From: Spongospora subterranea f. sp. subterranea
Taxonomy: Eukaryota; Endomyxa: Phytomyxea; Phytomyxea; Plasmodiophorida
Direction of reading: 5' to 3'
NCBI GenBank assembly: GCA_049724395.1
Contig: JAUGWO010000102.1
Span: forward strand, 1-64,000
Length of the DNA: 64,000 nt
The notes under the pieces are model-generated. The model did no database searches. It worked only from the letters and a program-made list of their open reading frames with translations, and had not been told where the DNA came from. The translations under genes were made by a program, and so were the position numbers. Position 1 is the first letter of the stretch; every line of letters starts with the position of its first letter. This document shows, in pieces, positions 61,090 through 64,000 of the stretch.

Positions 61090-64000
61090 ACAGGAAAACA
61101 CGTCCAGAAGAAATGATGCGCTTGACAGGGAAGTTTATTGTTATCATCCTTATATAGGAAAAGCATCATCGATTTCAGAGGGAAACGATGGAGTTTTGAA
61201 GTACCTTTCTGCCACATCCAGCTGAACGATAAACCGATGTCAAAAAATTCAGGTGGTGCCCAAAATACGAAACGAACCTCAGCAGCGAGATTTGAATTGA
61301 GTTCACGGTTGATGGATGATATTTCACTTAAGATCGTCTCCCTGAACCTGGTAAATACATCGGAAAATCGCCGCAGCAACATACTAAGCCGTTCCTCTAG
61401 CGGCGATTTGTTCTCAACTTGCACCTCTGATATTAGTTGGGCAAAGCGTTGAACAATATCGACTATTAGATACTGCAGCTTCTCATCATCGAAAACCTGA
61501 ACAAACCGATTTATCAAGATGAACAATCCTGAAAAAGCTACAGTAAGTACATGTGCAAAATCAACTGCATTCTGCAGAATAGTGAACATGACGGCATCTG
61601 AGAAGGCGTGAGACCCATAATTAACAAATAACCTAAACATGTGGGAGCCTGTAAGTGTTCGAAGAGCCGCGAAACTGCAGCAATTACTCACCACTGGTTC
61701 AAATACATAGGATGGAACACGAATCGTCGGATTAGACGATCCAAAATGACTACCGTATGCTGAGGAGAGTTTACCCAGAACGATGCTATCCAACCGGGAA
61801 ATACTGCTGGATCTGGCAGATCAGCTACAGCAGCTCCGATTTCCGATTCATAGTATGTCAGACGGCTGAAGCAGTGACTAACCAATTGAAAAACACTCAG
61901 ACAAATACAAGCATCTCTTCACCTCTTATGGATACCTATATGACTTTTTACCGTGCCACAAAATGCATTTAACCACATATTTCTAGGTTGCCTGACGCCG
62001 ATTCCAGCACTTCATCAAATGTAACCTTGTTCCTGATATTCTGATGCAGCAACCAAGATATAAGAATTTAAAAAACAAAGGTATAAAAGGCCATACCTCA
62101 CAAACAACTTCCCGAATCTCGGGATCATCACCATCGAATTGAGGTAGTAATGCAGGATTAGGCAAAAGGGATCGTAATAAGGGTGCAGGTGCTAATACTT
62201 CATCGAGGCAATCATAGTATGAAAGTCTAACACCTGCAAGTGACCTGATGCTGAATACAAAGAAATGCAAGCATTCGAGAGACAACGGACCCTGATGTAA
62301 AGCCATTTCGACAAAATAACGCTGTGGATGTAGCGGATCCGCTTCAGTAGCAACATGTTCCCAAGCAGGCCACGGCCATTCAAAAGATGTATTGGAGAGA
62401 TGGTAGCCAAACCAGGTGGCTAATACAATTAATGACATACGGTTTCATTTGAGTTAACCACGCACCTACCAAAACGCTCTACTGATTCTAACGTTAAAAA
62501 GTGCAGTGACTGAAATATCTTGTGAACGGAACGACCCATAAAGGCGGCTATGGAGGGGCATGCTCTAAGGCACCAAACAGTAAGACCACGCCAATATATG
62601 TCAGGAATATGCGATGGCATTGGATCTAGAATCTTTGACAAAATTAACTCGATAAGCATTTGCTAAATCCATCTGATTAGTGGGGCAATAACGATCCGAA
62701 ATTCACTGAACTCACCTGTGCATTAAACTCTAATGCCTTTTCTGTCAACATCATTAACGATTCGCGGCCACTTTCGTGCCATACATACAGCTGATCAATA
62801 AACTGAAACATGCACGTAATTAGCAAACCCATTTGCTGGAAAAAGAACACACATACTTGTTGCTCCAGAACAAAAGCGTCAAGGTCGGTAAGACTACTCT
62901 TCAATTTATGATCGACGTTCTCTCCAGTGTTGATTATCAACCGGCATGGCATGACCCAATTAAGTCCACAATACCCTATCCCGACCGAAGAAATGCGAAA
63001 CGAAAATGGACAAGGTACGCATCTAAAACGTCAATTGCCTGATATAAATTGCTATCGCTGATGATAAACAAACGATATACCTTTTCAACGGTTCCATTAT
63101 ACTCGGGCCAGGAGTACGGACAACATAGTGATGGGTTTTAGGTCTACCGTTCCCTTTGGTGTCCAATAAAGAAGTATACATCGCTTGAAGCGTGTCGCGC
63201 CCAGACCGGAACACAGAGGAATGAGTCGATCGAAGACAGGTGAGTGGTGCCATGGAGGGAAGCGGAGTCGCCATCCCAGAACGGGATAAAAAGTAGTCGC
63301 GAAGCCCGCTCCATATCGCTTCATCTGAAAATACCACTGTTGACCATTAGAGACCTAAAAAAAAACGGTTGAATATGCCATACCCGGGACAGAACGGGCA
63401 ACAGTCGAAATAGCTGTGTAAATGGCCCAATCACCCTGGCATGTCCCTGGTGTTGAAGCAATGCCTAGCTGAATAAGATCGGATATCAACTCTGCAAGGT
63501 CTCGAGTCGAGAAGACATGCGCCTATATTTTCATTGAATACTAGAAGCTACAAGAATGAAACTCAATATTGCCCTTGACCTCAGATAATGCTGTCATAAA
63601 CAGTAAATACATTTGAACCGTGAGGGAAGACGCACCAGCCTTGATAGCTTGATTTAAGCGAAAGGCAATGCAATCAGCAACGTCGACAGAAATGGATTGA
63701 TCCGTTTTCGACAATAGTCCGATCAAACATGCATAAAATGTCTGTTTTAACGGCATTGAAATGCCACTGTAGAAATTTCGTCAAGTCTCATATAGTGTTG
63801 CTAAACGCCAGTACCATTCGACGATAATTCCAATGACTTGATCCCGGTTAGCCCGAAGATCCCGAACAAGGACGTATGACATGTCAAAGATATCGTCATC
63901 TCGGGATTGCGGGTCTAATTGATCACCAAGCCTAAAATTACCTCAATAACTAGGTCGCAAACGATTTTTGAATTAGGACTTTGCAATAAACTGGGTAAGC
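61077..64000 (-). CDS. NCBP1: Nuclear cap-binding protein CBP80 (NCBP1), partial at the window edge
   Basis: The minus-strand gene enters from the right edge and ends near 61077. Near 63800-63940: DDDIFDMSYVLVRDLRANRD. Near 63541-63760: LPMKQTFYACLIGLLSKT, matching the CBP80 LPEKTTVYTTLVGLLN block of the first MIF4G domain. Near 62430-62660: ILSKILDPMPSHIPDIYWRG and RSVHKIFQSLHFLTLESVER. Near 62190-62430: ATWFGYHLSNTSFEWPWPAW then EHVATEADPLHPQRYFVEMA, matching CBP80 HLSNFQFRWSWEDW...KPKFVREVL, followed by SYYDCLDEVLAPAPLL. Near 61080-61790 is the C-terminal domain (FVQVFDDEKLQYLIVDIVQR). CBP80 with CBP20 binds the m7G cap of nascent RNA. The N-terminus lies outside the window; introns are short and numerous. 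Confidence 0.8.

Overview
This is nuclear DNA of a unicellular eukaryote. Genes lie on both strands and are broken by many short introns, mostly about 45-70 nt, with GT...AG ends, loose donors and TTAAC/CTAAC-like branch sequences. The proteins are purely eukaryotic: a TBC Rab-GAP, WDR6, ELP3, RPA1, a GRAB-domain golgin, eS17, a Cu-ATPase, 14-3-3, TFIIS and the cap-binding protein CBP80. I see no bacterial operons and no CRISPR array. Gene content fits an opisthokont or amoebozoan protist or an early-branching fungus-like lineage; I cannot place it more exactly. Layout: 0.3-4.1 kb holds a TBC1D13-like Rab-GAP (-) and an unidentified gene (-). 4.3-10.3 kb is a large membrane-anchored subtilisin-like protease (+). 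10.3-14.5 kb is gene-poor, with a perfect hairpin and a decayed Ty3/gypsy element. 14.5-17.9 kb is WDR6 (-). 18.1-18.4 kb is a fold-back repeat. 19.2-20.8 kb is a WD-repeat gene (+), 21.3-22.4 kb a coiled-coil gene with a Cep57-like helix (+), and 22.4-25.1 kb ELP3 (-). Directly upstream of ELP3 sits a 37-bp minisatellite, followed by a 4.2-kb graveyard of Ty1/copia gag and protease fragments with two fold-backs, ending about 160 bp before a tRNA-Pro(AGG). 30.8-40.8 kb holds a small unknown gene, RPA1, a leucine-rich-repeat/coiled-coil protein and a kinesin-light-chain-like TPR gene, all (+). 40.9-46.2 kb holds a GMAP-210/Rud3-type golgin, a small unknown gene and ribosomal protein eS17, all (-). 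46.9-56.4 kb is a dense (+) run: Cu-ATPase, unknown protein copy A, 14-3-3, TFIIS and an alkenal/prostaglandin-reductase-like oxidoreductase. 57.4-64 kb holds a tiny coiled-coil ORF, unknown protein copy B (-), a possible secreted protein, a coiled-coil protein (+) and CBP80 (-), which runs off the right edge. Functional themes are RNA metabolism (WDR6 and ELP3 both in tRNA modification, CBP80, TFIIS, eS17), membrane traffic (TBC GAP, golgin) and DNA replication/repair (RPA1), but neighbours are not obviously co-regulated. The most notable observations are: a metallothionein-like Cys tail on the copper pump; a duplicated family of unknown, probably mitochondrial proteins; a 14-3-3 with an inserted loop; two homology-supported +1 frame changes in otherwise intact host genes; and the minisatellite and fold-backs around the ELP3/retroelement/tRNA region. 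Exon boundaries are read by eye; all multi-exon coordinates are outer limits.
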